A DNA stretch of 64,000 bases from a bacterium (GTDB taxonomy: Bacteria > Zhuqueibacterota > Zhuqueibacteria > Zhuqueibacterales > Geothermadaptataceae). The stretch is from positions 1 through 64,000 of the forward strand of contig JAJRYV010000117.1 in NCBI GenBank assembly GCA_024275575.1, given 5' to 3'. Position 1 is the first letter of the stretch, and every line of letters starts with the position of its first letter. A program made the translations under genes and the position numbers. A model generated the notes under the pieces. It had not been told where the DNA came from. It was given only the letters and a program-made list of their open reading frames with translations, and did no database searches. Of the stretch, positions 37,012 through 46,381 are shown in pieces.

Positions 37012-37791
37012 TTATTTTTCCAAACGCAATTTCGTGATCGCGCGAATGACTTCACTATCATCAGTCTGTCGCTTCAAACTGTGGTGGAATTCAGTATTTC
37101 CACCGATTTCTGCAGAGAAGCCGAGCAAGGTATCGGCGAGAAAGGCTTCCCCGCGGAATTCGATTTCAAGTTCCGGAACAGTGTTGCAGTTTTGCTGTTC
37201 CGGTGGCAGATTGTCCTGTAAAAGTGAGATGAACACCACATTGTTGACATGATTATTCATATCGATATCCTGCGCACGAATAGCAAAATTACCGGTTGGC
37301 TGCAGTTCCCCGGCGAGACGCATTTTTGCGAATGGATCAGCGAGTGCGCGCTGTGGCCGTTGCGGATGAATGTGCAAGATTTCCGGCGGAAACCGGCGCA
37401 GGGGGCGCCGCGTTTTTAAGTCGATGAGCACCCAGGCGCTGGTGGCAACACCGATTTCTTCGTTATTTAGCATAATACGAAAATCGCGCACCGCGTACAG
37501 GCGATCGATTTGCGACGGCCACGTTTCGATGATTATTTCATCCTGCCAGCCGGGCATTCGTTGCATTTTTACATGTAAACGGGCAAGCACCCAGGTGATA
37601 CCCTGCTCTTGTAATTGCGGCGAGGCAACATTCAGCGCATGCGCATGCAAAGCCGCAGCCTCTTGCAAATAGGTGCAAATACCGGCGAGAGTAGCACGCC
37701 CGCAGGGGGCGATTTCACAGGTGCGAATTTTAAAACTATATTTTTTTTGTGAGCATTGCCCGCTATTCTTTGGGTTCACATTTTTCTTCAT
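37012..37791 (-). CDS. Acyl-ACP thioesterase
   Basis: The 259-residue product has the tandem hot-dog fold of FatA/FatB-like thioesterases (PF01643), which release free fatty acids from acyl carrier protein. The N-terminal hot-dog has YSFKIRTCEIAPCGRATLAG and WVLARLHVKM; the C-terminal one carries the catalytic motif DIDMNNHVNNVVFI. The start at 37791 (MKKNVNP) lies within the end of the preceding lipoprotein gene, giving a 29-nt overlap in a different frame, hence tight coupling. The longer frame from 37929 is discarded because it runs further back into that gene. Confidence 0.9.
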   Translation of the reverse strand: MKKNVNPKNSGQCSQKKYSFKIRTCEIAPCGRATLAGICTYLQEAAALHAHALNVASPQLQEQGITWVLARLHVKMQRMPGWQDEIIIETWPSQIDRLYAVRDFRIMLNNEEIGVATSAWVLIDLKTRRPLRRFPPEILHIHPQRPQRALADPFAKMRLAGELQPTGNFAIRAQDIDMNNHVNNVVFISLLQDNLPPEQQNCNTVPELEIEFRGEAFLADTLLGFSAEIGGNTEFHHSLKRQTDDSEVIRAITKLRLEK

Positions 37792-38362
37792 TACCCGTCC
37801 AGTAAACCGGAACTTCGTCACACAGACTGTAATGCACGCTGATGCCGAGTTGAAATTCGAGATCGATGACGACAGGACTGTTGGAAAACGCCGTGAGCTC
37901 GATCGATGCGCTCTGCGTATTGTTTTCATCTTTTAAAATTTCAACCATCTGATTGGCGAGATCGTGAATATCTTCTGCGATGGTATTATTGATTGTTGTG
38001 AAAGTCAGACTGCTGAGGGGAATCGGTATCTGTGGGAAAAGTTTCTTTTTGCCGTCCGGTTTGATGAAGTAACCCTCGAGATTAACGAAATAAGCCTGGC
38101 TTTGTTCGACGTTTTCACTGACTTTGGCGGCAACGTGGGAAATGGTGACCTCGGTTATATCGGCATCGCGGGGGATGCTCAAACCGTCGAGCAGGTCGTC
38201 ACGTGTGATCGTCATTCGCGGCACATCTTCGCGGCCATTGACGGAAAGTGTATAGCTTTTATTGAAATTAAAGGTAACGATCGTTTTAAACAAACGGAAA
38301 TCTGTTTCGCATCCGGAGAGTATGAGAAACATGCCGCAGATGAGGAGAAGTCTTTTTTTCAT
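37763..38362 (-). CDS. Lipoprotein of unknown function
   Basis: The 199-residue product has a clean lipoprotein signal (MKKRLLLICGMFLILSGC). The mature region is beta-strand rich and has no recognised motif. It lies 29 bp downstream of a barrel-type protein and overlaps the thioesterase gene by 29 nt. A partnership with the barrel protein at the outer membrane is plausible but only inferred from gene order. Confidence 0.75.
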   Translation of the reverse strand: MKKRLLLICGMFLILSGCETDFRLFKTIVTFNFNKSYTLSVNGREDVPRMTITRDDLLDGLSIPRDADITEVTISHVAAKVSENVEQSQAYFVNLEGYFIKPDGKKKLFPQIPIPLSSLTFTTINNTIAEDIHDLANQMVEILKDENNTQSASIELTAFSNSPVVIDLEFQLGISVHYSLCDEVPVYWTGNEEKCEPKE

Positions 38363-38391
38363 GGTTTATCCTGTATTGTTTGGGGTGCAAT

Positions 38392-39285
38392 TTATAATTT
38401 CAGACCGGCGCCAATGCCGAATACGTTCGATTGGCCCATGGTGAAATCGGCGTGTAAATTGAAGAGCATCAGGTTGAAGCCGAGCCCGACAGTCAAGCGG
38501 TTTGATCCCTCGGAATCCAGCCCGAATGATATATTTTCAGGGCCGTCTGCACCCTCATAGTCGTAATTTACCTCGAGACTGGAGACGCCGTATCCGTAAC
38601 CGGCGTATAATTCGAGTATATTTTTACGAATACTGCCCTGTACGCCGAAATAAGTCGCGTTGGCTTCGACAATATCACCGAGTTTAAAACTTTGTCTGAA
38701 AAATGTCGCCGCAATATCGATCGGGAAGAGCGGCAAGTATTGGCTGATGCTGTGTCGCACACCATAACCCAGGATTTTCAATGAGCCGAGATCATCGCCG
38801 GTGTCGATTTTCATATAGCGTACGACCGCCTGTGTGCCCATGATCGAACCTATGGTCAATTGCGGCACGGCAACCGGAAAACGCTTTACATCGAAGCCGC
38901 CGGGGAAGGCATAAGCGGTGCCGCCGATTCCCGACACTGTGACCGGTGCGGATTCACCGAAAATCGTCGGCACTTCGACGCTTTGTACCGGTTCGAACAA
39001 ACCTTCCGTCGTTGCGGTAAATGTTTTCTGTTCGTCTTTGACCAGCGCCGTCGAGGTTTCGATGCTCAGCTCGATATTGATCCCGATGAAAGGTATCCTG
39101 GCGCTGTGGAAAAGTCCGCTGTTCAAATTGGCGCCGAATGTATCGGCGAGAGGCTGTAAATAGCCTTTGCCATTATCGCTTGTATAGCGTGAAACAAGAT
39201 CTTCGAATTCCTGTGCTTCTAACGGCAGCGAAAGGAAAGTCACGAGAAATAAAAGATAGGAAAAATTCACTATTCGTTTCGTCAT
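38392..39285 (-). CDS. Outer-membrane beta-barrel protein, DUF6588-like
   Basis: The 297-residue product has a signal peptide (about 1-24, ending EAQ) and a helical N-terminal segment (EDLVSRYTSDNGKGYLQPLADTFGANLNSG) typical of the DUF6588 family. It continues in alternating beta-strands to a barrel end (NVFGIGAGLKL). It is the first gene of a four-gene unit with the lipoprotein, thioesterase and PHP-like protein. The function is unknown; the family is found in FCB-group bacteria. Confidence 0.75.
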   Translation of the reverse strand: MTKRIVNFSYLLFLVTFLSLPLEAQEFEDLVSRYTSDNGKGYLQPLADTFGANLNSGLFHSARIPFIGINIELSIETSTALVKDEQKTFTATTEGLFEPVQSVEVPTIFGESAPVTVSGIGGTAYAFPGGFDVKRFPVAVPQLTIGSIMGTQAVVRYMKIDTGDDLGSLKILGYGVRHSISQYLPLFPIDIAATFFRQSFKLGDIVEANATYFGVQGSIRKNILELYAGYGYGVSSLEVNYDYEGADGPENISFGLDSEGSNRLTVGLGFNLMLFNLHADFTMGQSNVFGIGAGLKL

Positions 39286-39697
39286 ACTTACTCCTTATCA
39301 AATAGTTTTGTACCTGGGAGAAAAAATTAACTGGTTTATATCAAGAATTGTTATATTTTTTATTAAAATTAATACAATAATATCTAAACAAAAGGACTAT
39401 TCCAACGTCTGCCAGAATAGGGTGAAATGGTATGTCGTTTGACACGCTGGCGAGTTTTTCGTCAGAATGTCTTCCGGTCGTATGATAGCCGGTCGCAGTC
39501 ACTTCTGTTCAATATATTGTATTTGTTGATATTATAGTAGTCATTTTTTAAAAAACTGTTTTGGCACAATGGTTGATATTATCAAGTATCTTTGCCTCAC
39601 AGTCATTAGAACATTTACAGGTGAGAGGTTTTGTTTATTGCCGCGACAAAAAAAGCGGTTCAAAATCGATCACTGCTCATTTAAATATGGAGTAATT
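39286..39697. other. Divergent intergenic region
   Basis: The region separates the minus-strand barrel operon from the plus-strand sigma factor gene and must hold both promoters. A frame open from 39569 runs into the sigma gene but has no Shine-Dalgarno and no similarity; GGAG just before 39698 supports the downstream start. No other gene is seen. Confidence 0.45.
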
Positions 39698-40300
39698 ATG
39701 CTACACTTCCAAAAGAATGCTCACCATTTGAAAAAGAAGCAAAAAGATTTTGAGAAGCGCGCATTCCCATTGATGGACCAATTATTTCGTACAGCCCTCT
39801 ATCTCACTCAGGATGAAGTCGAAGCTGAAGACCTCACACAATTGACATATTTACGCGCCTGGAAATACTACGACCAATTCGATTCTGAAACCAATTTTCG
39901 CGCCTGGATTTTTCGCATTTTGCGCAATAATTTTATCAATGAATACCGCCGCACCAAGCGTCGTCCGCTGCGTGATGATTTTGACAAAGTAGCGCCATAT
40001 CTCGCAGCCGCAGAAGAAGCCGGTGGTTTGAAATTCGATGTCGAAGCGGAAAAATATGAACACATTTTCGACGACACCATTTCGGAAGCGCTGAAAAAAG
40101 TGCCCGAGCACTATCGCTCGGTCGTGCTTCTGTCCGACGTCAGCAATTTACCCTATAAAGAAATTGCCGAAGTTCTGCAATGCCCCATCGGTACGGTAAT
40201 GTCACGCCTGCACCGCGGTCGTACCATGTTGGCCCGCTCTCTCAAATCTTATGCGCAAACAAATGGTTATGTTGCAGTAGCGCCCTGTTTTTCCATGTAG
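39698..40300 (+). CDS. ECF-type RNA polymerase sigma factor
   Basis: The 200-residue product has sigma region 2 (about 20-95, with YLTQDEVEAEDLTQLTYLRAWKYYDQFDSE and ILRNNFINEYRR) and region 4 (about 140-185, with YRSVVLLSDVSNLPYKEIAEVLQCPIGTVMSRLHRGR). The ATG at 39698 has GGAG about 5 nt before it. No anti-sigma gene follows, which is unusual; a terminator lies 39 bp after the stop. The short C-terminal tail (SYAQTNGYVAVAPCFSM) with one Cys is not typical. Confidence 0.93.
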   Translation: MLHFQKNAHHLKKKQKDFEKRAFPLMDQLFRTALYLTQDEVEAEDLTQLTYLRAWKYYDQFDSETNFRAWIFRILRNNFINEYRRTKRRPLRDDFDKVAPYLAAAEEAGGLKFDVEAEKYEHIFDDTISEALKKVPEHYRSVVLLSDVSNLPYKEIAEVLQCPIGTVMSRLHRGRTMLARSLKSYAQTNGYVAVAPCFSM

Positions 40301-40338
40301 AATTGCTGCTCCTAAGCCTTGCTGTTAAAAGCGGATTT

Positions 40339-40391
40339 GCCCGCTATACATGCTGCGAGATTTGCATGGATGTATGGCGGGCTGTTTTTTT
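40339..40391 (+). terminator. Intrinsic terminator after the ECF sigma gene
   Basis: GCCCGC (40339-40344) and GCGGGC (40377-40382) form the base of a stem extended by TATACAT/ATGTATG, followed by a run of T to 40391. It lies 39 bp after the sigma stop codon. Confidence 0.85.
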
Positions 40392-40577
40392 CTTGCATTG
40401 ACGCTGCAACTTTGTTAACCTGTCAGCGGACAGTGGTTAACAATGCGGTCAGGCCTGGCTTGTCAAATATGCCCTCCGCAGACCAATGTTCAAGATCGAT
40501 TGCTATAATTCACTGAAAAATTTACTTCGAATCAGGCCAGGGCTGCAGTATTATTGCCCGGCAAAGGGTTAACCTGA

Positions 40578-41531
40578 ATGATCAGGATGATCAAATATTT
40601 TATCGCTATTAGCGTTGTTTTCATACCAATGATCGCTCTATTGTATATTCTCGCTCTTTTCCCTCAATTCGATGAAAATACTGATTCCAGTCTTATCGAA
40701 AATCCTGCTATCAACCAGGCCTCCGGCCTGGCCTCGAGCCTGAAAAACTCAGACATCCTGTGGACACATAATGATAAAACCTGGGGGAAAGTTCTCTTTG
40801 CGCTGGATACGCATGGAAAAAACCGGGGTGAATTTTATGTCGACAATGAATTTATTATCGATAGTGAGGATGTTGCAGTCGGCCCGGGCCCAGTGCCCGG
40901 CGAGAGCTATATCTACCTCGCAGACATCGGCGATAATGACCGCCGCCGCGATATCAAATCGATTATTCGTTTTCCCGAACCGGTGCTGATTCCGGGCGCC
41001 ACCGCCATCCGTGATACCATCCGGCATTTTGATGTTATCGATTTTGCCTTCCCTGACGGCCGCCGGGATGCTGAGACACTCATGCTTGATCCCCTGAGTC
41101 GCGATTTGTTCATTATCTCAAAAAGAGATGAGGATGCACGGGTTTACAAACTGCCTTTCCCGCAGAAAACAGATAAATTGAACATCGCTGTTTTCCTGTT
41201 GGAATTGCCGATGTCTCTGGTGGTCGCAGGCGATATTTCTGCTGATGGCAGCGGTATTCTCATCAAAACCTACGGTTCGGTTTATTACTGGCGCCGCCAC
41301 GACAACGAAGCGATTGAAAATGCGCTGCGACGCACAGGGGAAAAAACCAGCTATTATCTCGAACCGCAAGGTGAAGCCATCTGCTGGGCGCAAAATCAAC
41401 CCGGTTATTTTACCACGAGTGAGGAACTGCTCAAAATTCCCTGCCGACTGGTGTATTATAAAAATTATCGGCGCGACAGATTCAACAAATTGACCCACTT
41501 GGCACCGCTACAACGCCCGCTTGCAGAGTGA
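40578..41531 (+). CDS. Membrane-anchored or secreted beta-propeller-like protein
   Basis: The 317-residue product has an N-terminal hydrophobic segment (residues 5-28). The body contains ASGLASSLKNSDILWTHND, then DSEDVAVGPGP, YLADIGDNDRRR and DAETLMLDPLSRDLFIISKR, motifs shared by a class of uncharacterised bacterial proteins that appear to be beta-propellers. No enzymatic motif is seen. It is 186 bp after the sigma terminator, so it likely has its own promoter. Function unknown. Confidence 0.65.
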   Translation: MIRMIKYFIAISVVFIPMIALLYILALFPQFDENTDSSLIENPAINQASGLASSLKNSDILWTHNDKTWGKVLFALDTHGKNRGEFYVDNEFIIDSEDVAVGPGPVPGESYIYLADIGDNDRRRDIKSIIRFPEPVLIPGATAIRDTIRHFDVIDFAFPDGRRDAETLMLDPLSRDLFIISKRDEDARVYKLPFPQKTDKLNIAVFLLELPMSLVVAGDISADGSGILIKTYGSVYYWRRHDNEAIENALRRTGEKTSYYLEPQGEAICWAQNQPGYFTTSEELLKIPCRLVYYKNYRRDRFNKLTHLAPLQRPLAE

Positions 41532-41573
41532 GCTGCGGGGCCGTACCTTGCAGCCTGGCTCGTCAATCGCAGT

Positions 41574-43472
41574 TTATCGGCTGCTGTTTTCCCATTTCAA
41601 AATTCGATCGATGGCGCCGGATGCTAGCGGATGATACCCCGGGCGCGCTACCTTGTACACCCGCTTCGCAAAAGCCTTGCCTTCAGCGGTTTGCGCAAGA
41701 TTCCAGTAGAGCGGACCGATGAATTTCAGCCGTCCGACTCGTTTCAGGAAAGATTCCAGCACGAGAAAGGAAGGATAATATCGGTTTTTCACGCTGAGCA
41801 TGAGCCAACTGAAAAGAATTTCCGAATTACCGGTTTTGCTGAATTTAAAAGTTTTGTCGAGATCAGCCAATTGGCCGGCGCCGAGTTTTTGCGGCAGGTT
41901 TTTTACAAAATAGCGCCATTGCGGTGAATTCCAGCTGGCAGTTGCGAGTTCCTTTGCCGATCCTCCTGCGGCAAAGGCTTTGATCTCGTCTTGCACTTGC
42001 TGCAAGGCCGGTGCCTCAACGACGACGTGGTTGCCGGGCAGCCCCGGCTGATAAATCCAGTTTTCCAATTGCAGTTTCGCTGCCAGCCCTGCATTACCTT
42101 TGATTAAGTGACGGTTGAAATAAGCGATAAATTTCTCCGAGTCCATCGGTTGAAAGGCAAATTCGGCGAAATATTGTTTCAGAAATTCGTCCCATTTTTT
42201 ACGGCCGACAAGTGTTTCCATCGTGCGCAAAAAAAGATGTCCTTTATCGTAAATAATCGCTGAATTGGTATTGTCCGGATCGTCGCCCTCGAGTTTTTGC
42301 CGCAAAGCCGTTGCCGGGTTGGTGTCGCCCATGCGCTCTATGGTCTGTAATACATTGTCATATTCAAGCTTGGCGAACATCTCCTTGTAGTCAAATCCGT
42401 ACAAATCTTCCATGATCCGATGTTCAAAATAGGTCGTAAAACCTTCGTTGACCCAGATATCATTCCAGGTTGAATTGGTGACAAGATTACCCGACCATGA
42501 GTGTGCCAGTTCATGCGCGACAAGCGAAACCAGTGATTTATCGCCGGCAAGCACGGTTGGCGTGGCAAATGTCAGACGAGGATTTTCCATGCCGCCAAAG
42601 GGGAAGCTGGGCGGTAAAACGATGATATCGTAACGATCCCAACGATAGGGGCCGTATAATTTTTCAGCAGCAACGATCATTTTTTCAGTGTCCTCAAATT
42701 CTGCCGCAGCAGCAGGCAGCACCGAAGGCTCGGCATAAACTCCGGCACGATTGCTGATCGCTTTAAAAGAAATATCGCCGACAGCGAGTGCGATGAGGTA
42801 GGAGGGAATGGCCTGCGGCATCTCGAAATGATAACGTCCATCAGCGGATTTCTGTTGTACATTTGAAGCACTCATCACAGCCATCAATTCTTTCGGCACG
42901 GTGATATCGGCAGTGTAAGTCATGCGCACACCGGGGCTGTCCTGGCAGGGAATCCAGGTGCGGGCAAAAACCGGCTGATTTTGGGTGAAGAGGAAAGGAT
43001 GTTTTTTACCGGCAGTTTGCGTTGGCGCCAGCCATTGCAGGGCGCCGGCGCCGGGATTGGTGCTGTAATATATATTGACCTGCCGGCTCAAGCTTTTAAT
43101 AGCGATAAAAAGAGGCGTGCCTTTGAAATCCTCAGCTTTTCCCAGCCGGAATGATGTGGTTCGCTCATTAGCTCCGAGCGTAATGCGTTCAATATTCAAA
43201 TCTTTGCTGTCGAGAATCAGTGTATCCACCCCGGCTTTGTTGTTGATTCGAAGGCGGGCGACGCCGGAAAGCTGTTTTGCCGCGAAATCCACATCAAGCT
43301 CCAGCTCCAGGTGCTGCACCATAACGTCCTGTGGGTTCGACCATGAATGCGGGTCTTTGGCGATTTTAAAAAATTGCTGTTGCTGCCGGCAACCGGCGAG
43401 CGCAACAAAACTGAAACAGATAATAATTTTTGTGACTGATTTCAAACGACCGTTGAGAAATTTAAAATTCAT
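41574..43472 (-). CDS. M1-family metallopeptidase, lipoprotein
   Basis: The 632-residue product is a zinc aminopeptidase of the M1 (leukotriene A4 hydrolase-like) family. Visible are the exopeptidase motif FGGMENP, the zinc motif HELAHSW and the downstream third ligand in WVNEGFTTYFE, plus a LTA4H-type C-terminal helical domain. A lipobox (ALAGC) predicts anchoring in the envelope, where it would trim peptides for uptake. The ATG at 43472 has GGAGG 4 nt before it; a longer frame from 43529 is discarded. A terminator-like hairpin lies about 90 bp upstream in its 5' region. Confidence 0.95.
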   Translation of the reverse strand: MNFKFLNGRLKSVTKIIICFSFVALAGCRQQQQFFKIAKDPHSWSNPQDVMVQHLELELDVDFAAKQLSGVARLRINNKAGVDTLILDSKDLNIERITLGANERTTSFRLGKAEDFKGTPLFIAIKSLSRQVNIYYSTNPGAGALQWLAPTQTAGKKHPFLFTQNQPVFARTWIPCQDSPGVRMTYTADITVPKELMAVMSASNVQQKSADGRYHFEMPQAIPSYLIALAVGDISFKAISNRAGVYAEPSVLPAAAAEFEDTEKMIVAAEKLYGPYRWDRYDIIVLPPSFPFGGMENPRLTFATPTVLAGDKSLVSLVAHELAHSWSGNLVTNSTWNDIWVNEGFTTYFEHRIMEDLYGFDYKEMFAKLEYDNVLQTIERMGDTNPATALRQKLEGDDPDNTNSAIIYDKGHLFLRTMETLVGRKKWDEFLKQYFAEFAFQPMDSEKFIAYFNRHLIKGNAGLAAKLQLENWIYQPGLPGNHVVVEAPALQQVQDEIKAFAAGGSAKELATASWNSPQWRYFVKNLPQKLGAGQLADLDKTFKFSKTGNSEILFSWLMLSVKNRYYPSFLVLESFLKRVGRLKFIGPLYWNLAQTAEGKAFAKRVYKVARPGYHPLASGAIDRILKWENSSR

Positions 43473-43559
43473 TTTGCCTCCATACAGAATAATCAGGACG
43501 TGAGCGACTTCGAGCAAGCGGCTCTCCACTGGTTTTGGTTTTTATACACAGTGACCGCG

Positions 43560-43603
43560 AAAAAAAATGACAGTTGCCGGAAGCCTGTCAGGGTTCCGGC
43601 AAC
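43560..43603 (-). terminator. Terminator-like hairpin upstream of the M1 peptidase
   Basis: GTTGCCGGAA and TTCCGGCAAC form a 10-bp stem extended by CCTG/CAGG inside; in minus-strand RNA it is followed by TGTCA and eight U. There is no minus-strand gene upstream to terminate, so it may regulate the peptidase mRNA or end a short RNA. Confidence 0.6.
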
Positions 43604-43703
43604 TCCAACTGTATAAAATCCGGGATTTCTCCGGAACTAATTTAAAAACATCTTGTTATCATCAAAACAATTTCACCTGTTATTTACAGGATGAACTGTA
43701 AAC

Positions 43704-43765
43704 GTTTGTTCCTGGTCTCTGACTGGGAACGAGCCTGCAGGCTCAGCGCCCATTTGGTGTGCTGA
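43704..43765. repeat. REP-like palindromic element
   Basis: The element contains gttcc.ggtc/gac.gggaac and a perfect 14-bp palindrome gagcctgcaggctc (43731-43744). It shares 'gggaacgag' and a gcctgc(a)ggc core with the element at 62161-62274, and 'gctgaac' with that at 35774-35853. Confidence 0.65.
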
Positions 43766-43885
43766 ACGGTTACTCTTAAAGAACTGGCGTGATAATTGAC
43801 TTTTATTGAAACCATCCATAAATTGAGGTATTGCATTAGCAGGTCGTGTTCGAATCTGTTCATCCCCAAAAGGCGAAGTTTTTTT

Positions 43886-44464
43886 ATGCTGTCCCAGGCG
43901 AAAAAAAAATCTCTTTCACAGAACCGGGAACGAGAGTTGGTACGGGCGGCGCAAGCTGATCCCGGCGAATTTCACCATTTGTTCAATCATTATCATGACA
44001 TGATTTTCAATTATATCTTGCGCCGCACGCTCGATGCCTTCAAAACGCAGGATATCACTTCGAATACCTTTTTAAAAGCGCTGGATAATTTGCCGAAGTT
44101 TAAGTGGAAAGGGGTTTCTTTTTCTGCCTGGCTTTATCGTATTGCGACGAATGAAATCAACCAGAGTTATCGCCGGCAGTATCGCACTGTACCGCTTTCG
44201 CAGGAGGTCATCGGTAAAACTCAGGCGGGTGGAGCAGCTGATGATGAACTGCTGTGGGCAGAAGAAGAGATGGCGCGCAATAAGAAATTTCGCCGCATGC
44301 ACCTTGCTTTATCACAGCTCGATATCAAATATCAAAGCGTTTTAAGCCTGAAATATTTCGAAGAAAAATCGACAAAAGAAATCGCCGAAATTCTCAATCT
44401 TTCCGAGAATACGGTAAAAACCCATACCCGGCGGGGTTTGATGAAGCTGAGGAAAGTGTTATGA
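43886..44464 (+). CDS. ECF-type RNA polymerase sigma factor
   Basis: The 192-residue product has region 2 (FHHLFNHYHDMIFNYILRRT...TSNTFLKALDNLPKFKWKG and FSAWLYRIATNEINQSYRR) and region 4 (QSVLSLKYFEEKSTKEIAEILNLSENTVKTHTRRGLMKLRKVL). It differs in sequence from the sigma at 39698-40300. The ATG at 43886 is the first in the conserved frame; AAGGCGAAG lies upstream. Its stop overlaps the ATG of a small membrane protein gene, so the two are coupled, as is usual for a sigma and its regulator. Confidence 0.93.
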   Translation: MLSQAKKKSLSQNRERELVRAAQADPGEFHHLFNHYHDMIFNYILRRTLDAFKTQDITSNTFLKALDNLPKFKWKGVSFSAWLYRIATNEINQSYRRQYRTVPLSQEVIGKTQAGGAADDELLWAEEEMARNKKFRRMHLALSQLDIKYQSVLSLKYFEEKSTKEIAEILNLSENTVKTHTRRGLMKLRKVL

Positions 44465-44691
44465 AAAAAGAACTGCAGGAAATTGAAGACCTGTTACGCG
44501 ACAGCCGCCCGCCGGATGGCGATTTTTCAAAATCCCGCTACGAGACCTGGCAGCGGCTTACCAAAGCACAGCGCCAACGCCGCAAACCTAAATCTTTCTT
44601 TTTTCTTAATTCCTGGGTCTGGACTTTCGCCTCGCTTATCCTGCTCGGACTGGCTGTCGTCCTCATGTTCTATCTCGCTTCTATTATTTGA
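44461..44691 (+). CDS. Small single-pass membrane protein, candidate anti-sigma partner
   Basis: The 76-residue product has a charged cytoplasmic N-terminus (KKELQEIEDLLRDSRPPDGDF, then KAQRQRRKPK) and one transmembrane helix at about 50-74. Its ATG overlaps the stop of the ECF sigma gene (ATGA). The size is small for an anti-sigma, and no zinc motif is present, but position and topology suggest it holds or modulates that sigma factor. That role is inference. Confidence 0.7.
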   Translation: MKKELQEIEDLLRDSRPPDGDFSKSRYETWQRLTKAQRQRRKPKSFFFLNSWVWTFASLILLGLAVVLMFYLASII

Positions 44692-44913
44692 GACTGGCAA
44701 AAAAATCTCACTGCAGATTAAAATTTATCCTGATCTATTCATTAATTGATGGAAAGCTTTTCGGCCTGTTATGATTGACAGAGTTACGGTACTGGATCGA
44801 TGGATTAGTGGTGGTATGTTTTTCCCACCGATCCAGATATCCTATCCATTGTTTTCAATTCAGATACATCTGTTTGCGTTCATTCAGGTGATGCATCTGG
44901 TGCATTAACCAGG

Positions 44914-46260
44914 TTATGAGCTCGTTTTTGGAGCGGCCAATTTTTCAATTCTCTCGGAAAACGCAATGCCGCATTTTTTTAATTCTGCCAGCACCGGTGT
45001 GTAAATTTCCGGCAAAACCGGAATATGAACGCCGGTGAGTTTTATTTTGCCTGCAAGAAAAACATGCGCTGCGATTGCCGCAGGGAAAGCTACGGTGCGT
45101 GCCATCGCCGAGGAAGCGCCCGGCTGGCCGTATTCGATCAAAGTACTCAAATGATTGTATGCCTCGCCTTCTTTTTCATAAACAAAATCGTGGTGCAGCA
45201 CGATCATATCGCGCTCATTTTCTGCAAATGACATTTTGTCGATCATCAGATTGACGAGAAAATCGAGAGCCGATTGGTGCTGTGGCGGATTTTCACCGAT
45301 TGCCTCATCAAACAAACCCAGCCAGGTGAAACGATCCTCGTTTGCCGCTGTCCAGAAGCGCCCTGCCCTTTTTTTAATTTCCCCCTTCAAGCTCTGCCCG
45401 GCGGGAATTTGCAGCAATGCATGCAATAATTCAGGCCGCGTGTGGTATTGACTGGTCGAAAATGGGGTTGTGTTAAAAAAGCCGACTTGGCGCAGCGCTG
45501 CCATCGAACTGATCCAGCCGGGAAAACGCAGGGTGCAGCGCACAAGTGTTTCGATGCCGGCAAGCCCATAACGCTTGATGTAAGCGAGCGAATCGCGGTT
45601 AGGGTAGGCTTCGAGATCAAATGTGCCGATTTGCAGCGGCCAGGTGTGCTGCGGCATTTCACTGTTTTCGATCACGATCATTTGATTGCCCCGGCGATAT
45701 TTGGCGCTGCTTTGTGCAGCCTGCAAAACCCCGCGCGGACTCCAGGAAAATTTATAGTGCCAGGGATTTGTGTTGGCTTCCGGCGCCGCCAGACCACCGC
45801 AATAGGATTTAAAACTGCGAATACGGCCACCCGAACTTTTAATATCATCGATGATCTGCATGGCAGACATGTGGTCGATTCCCGGGTCCAGACCCATCTC
45901 CTTGAGAATCAATATACCATTTTTTTTCGCCTCGGCATCGAGTGCACGGATATCTTCTGTGGCATAAGAAGCCGTAATCAGCGTAGTTTTTGATTCCAGG
46001 CATGCTGTGGCAATTTGATAATGAAAGACATGCGGTAGAAGGCTAACGGTTAAATTGCTATCATCGATTAATTGCCGCACTTTTTCCTCTTCGCGAATGT
46101 CTAATGCGCAAGCCGTTGTCCGCGCCCGGCCGGCGGTGACGCGTTGCGCCTGTTGCAGCAGAACATCGGCAACAGTGAGCTCAAAATCAGTGTTTTCCAG
46201 CAGATAATCGACGAGCGGGCGAGCAACATATCCGGCGCCGAGTACGAGAATTTTTTTCAT
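44914..46260 (-). CDS. Saccharopine dehydrogenase (glutamate-forming type)
   Basis: The 448-residue product begins MKKILVLGAGYVARPLVDYL, a Rossmann NAD(P) site. It contains EMGLDPGIDHMSAMQIIDDI and FKSYCGGLAAPEANTNPWHYKFSWSPRGVL, hallmark motifs of LYS9-type saccharopine oxidoreductases. With the lysine-ketoglutarate-reductase-like gene 121 bp upstream it forms the saccharopine route between lysine and aminoadipate semialdehyde plus glutamate. The ATG at 46260 is preceded by GGAGAG; a longer frame from 46284 is discarded. Degradative use is more likely because lysC/asd indicate normal lysine synthesis. Confidence 0.93.
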   Translation of the reverse strand: MKKILVLGAGYVARPLVDYLLENTDFELTVADVLLQQAQRVTAGRARTTACALDIREEEKVRQLIDDSNLTVSLLPHVFHYQIATACLESKTTLITASYATEDIRALDAEAKKNGILILKEMGLDPGIDHMSAMQIIDDIKSSGGRIRSFKSYCGGLAAPEANTNPWHYKFSWSPRGVLQAAQSSAKYRRGNQMIVIENSEMPQHTWPLQIGTFDLEAYPNRDSLAYIKRYGLAGIETLVRCTLRFPGWISSMAALRQVGFFNTTPFSTSQYHTRPELLHALLQIPAGQSLKGEIKKRAGRFWTAANEDRFTWLGLFDEAIGENPPQHQSALDFLVNLMIDKMSFAENERDMIVLHHDFVYEKEGEAYNHLSTLIEYGQPGASSAMARTVAFPAAIAAHVFLAGKIKLTGVHIPVLPEIYTPVLAELKKCGIAFSERIEKLAAPKTSS

Positions 46261-46381
46261 TTTACTCTCCGAAAACCAGACCAACCATAACTTTCACGCA
46301 GCCGTGCGGGAAAGCTTTCGATTTAGTGAATTCAATTTAAACCGTGGAAATGTGATAAAAGTCCACTCGTAACCTGAATTG

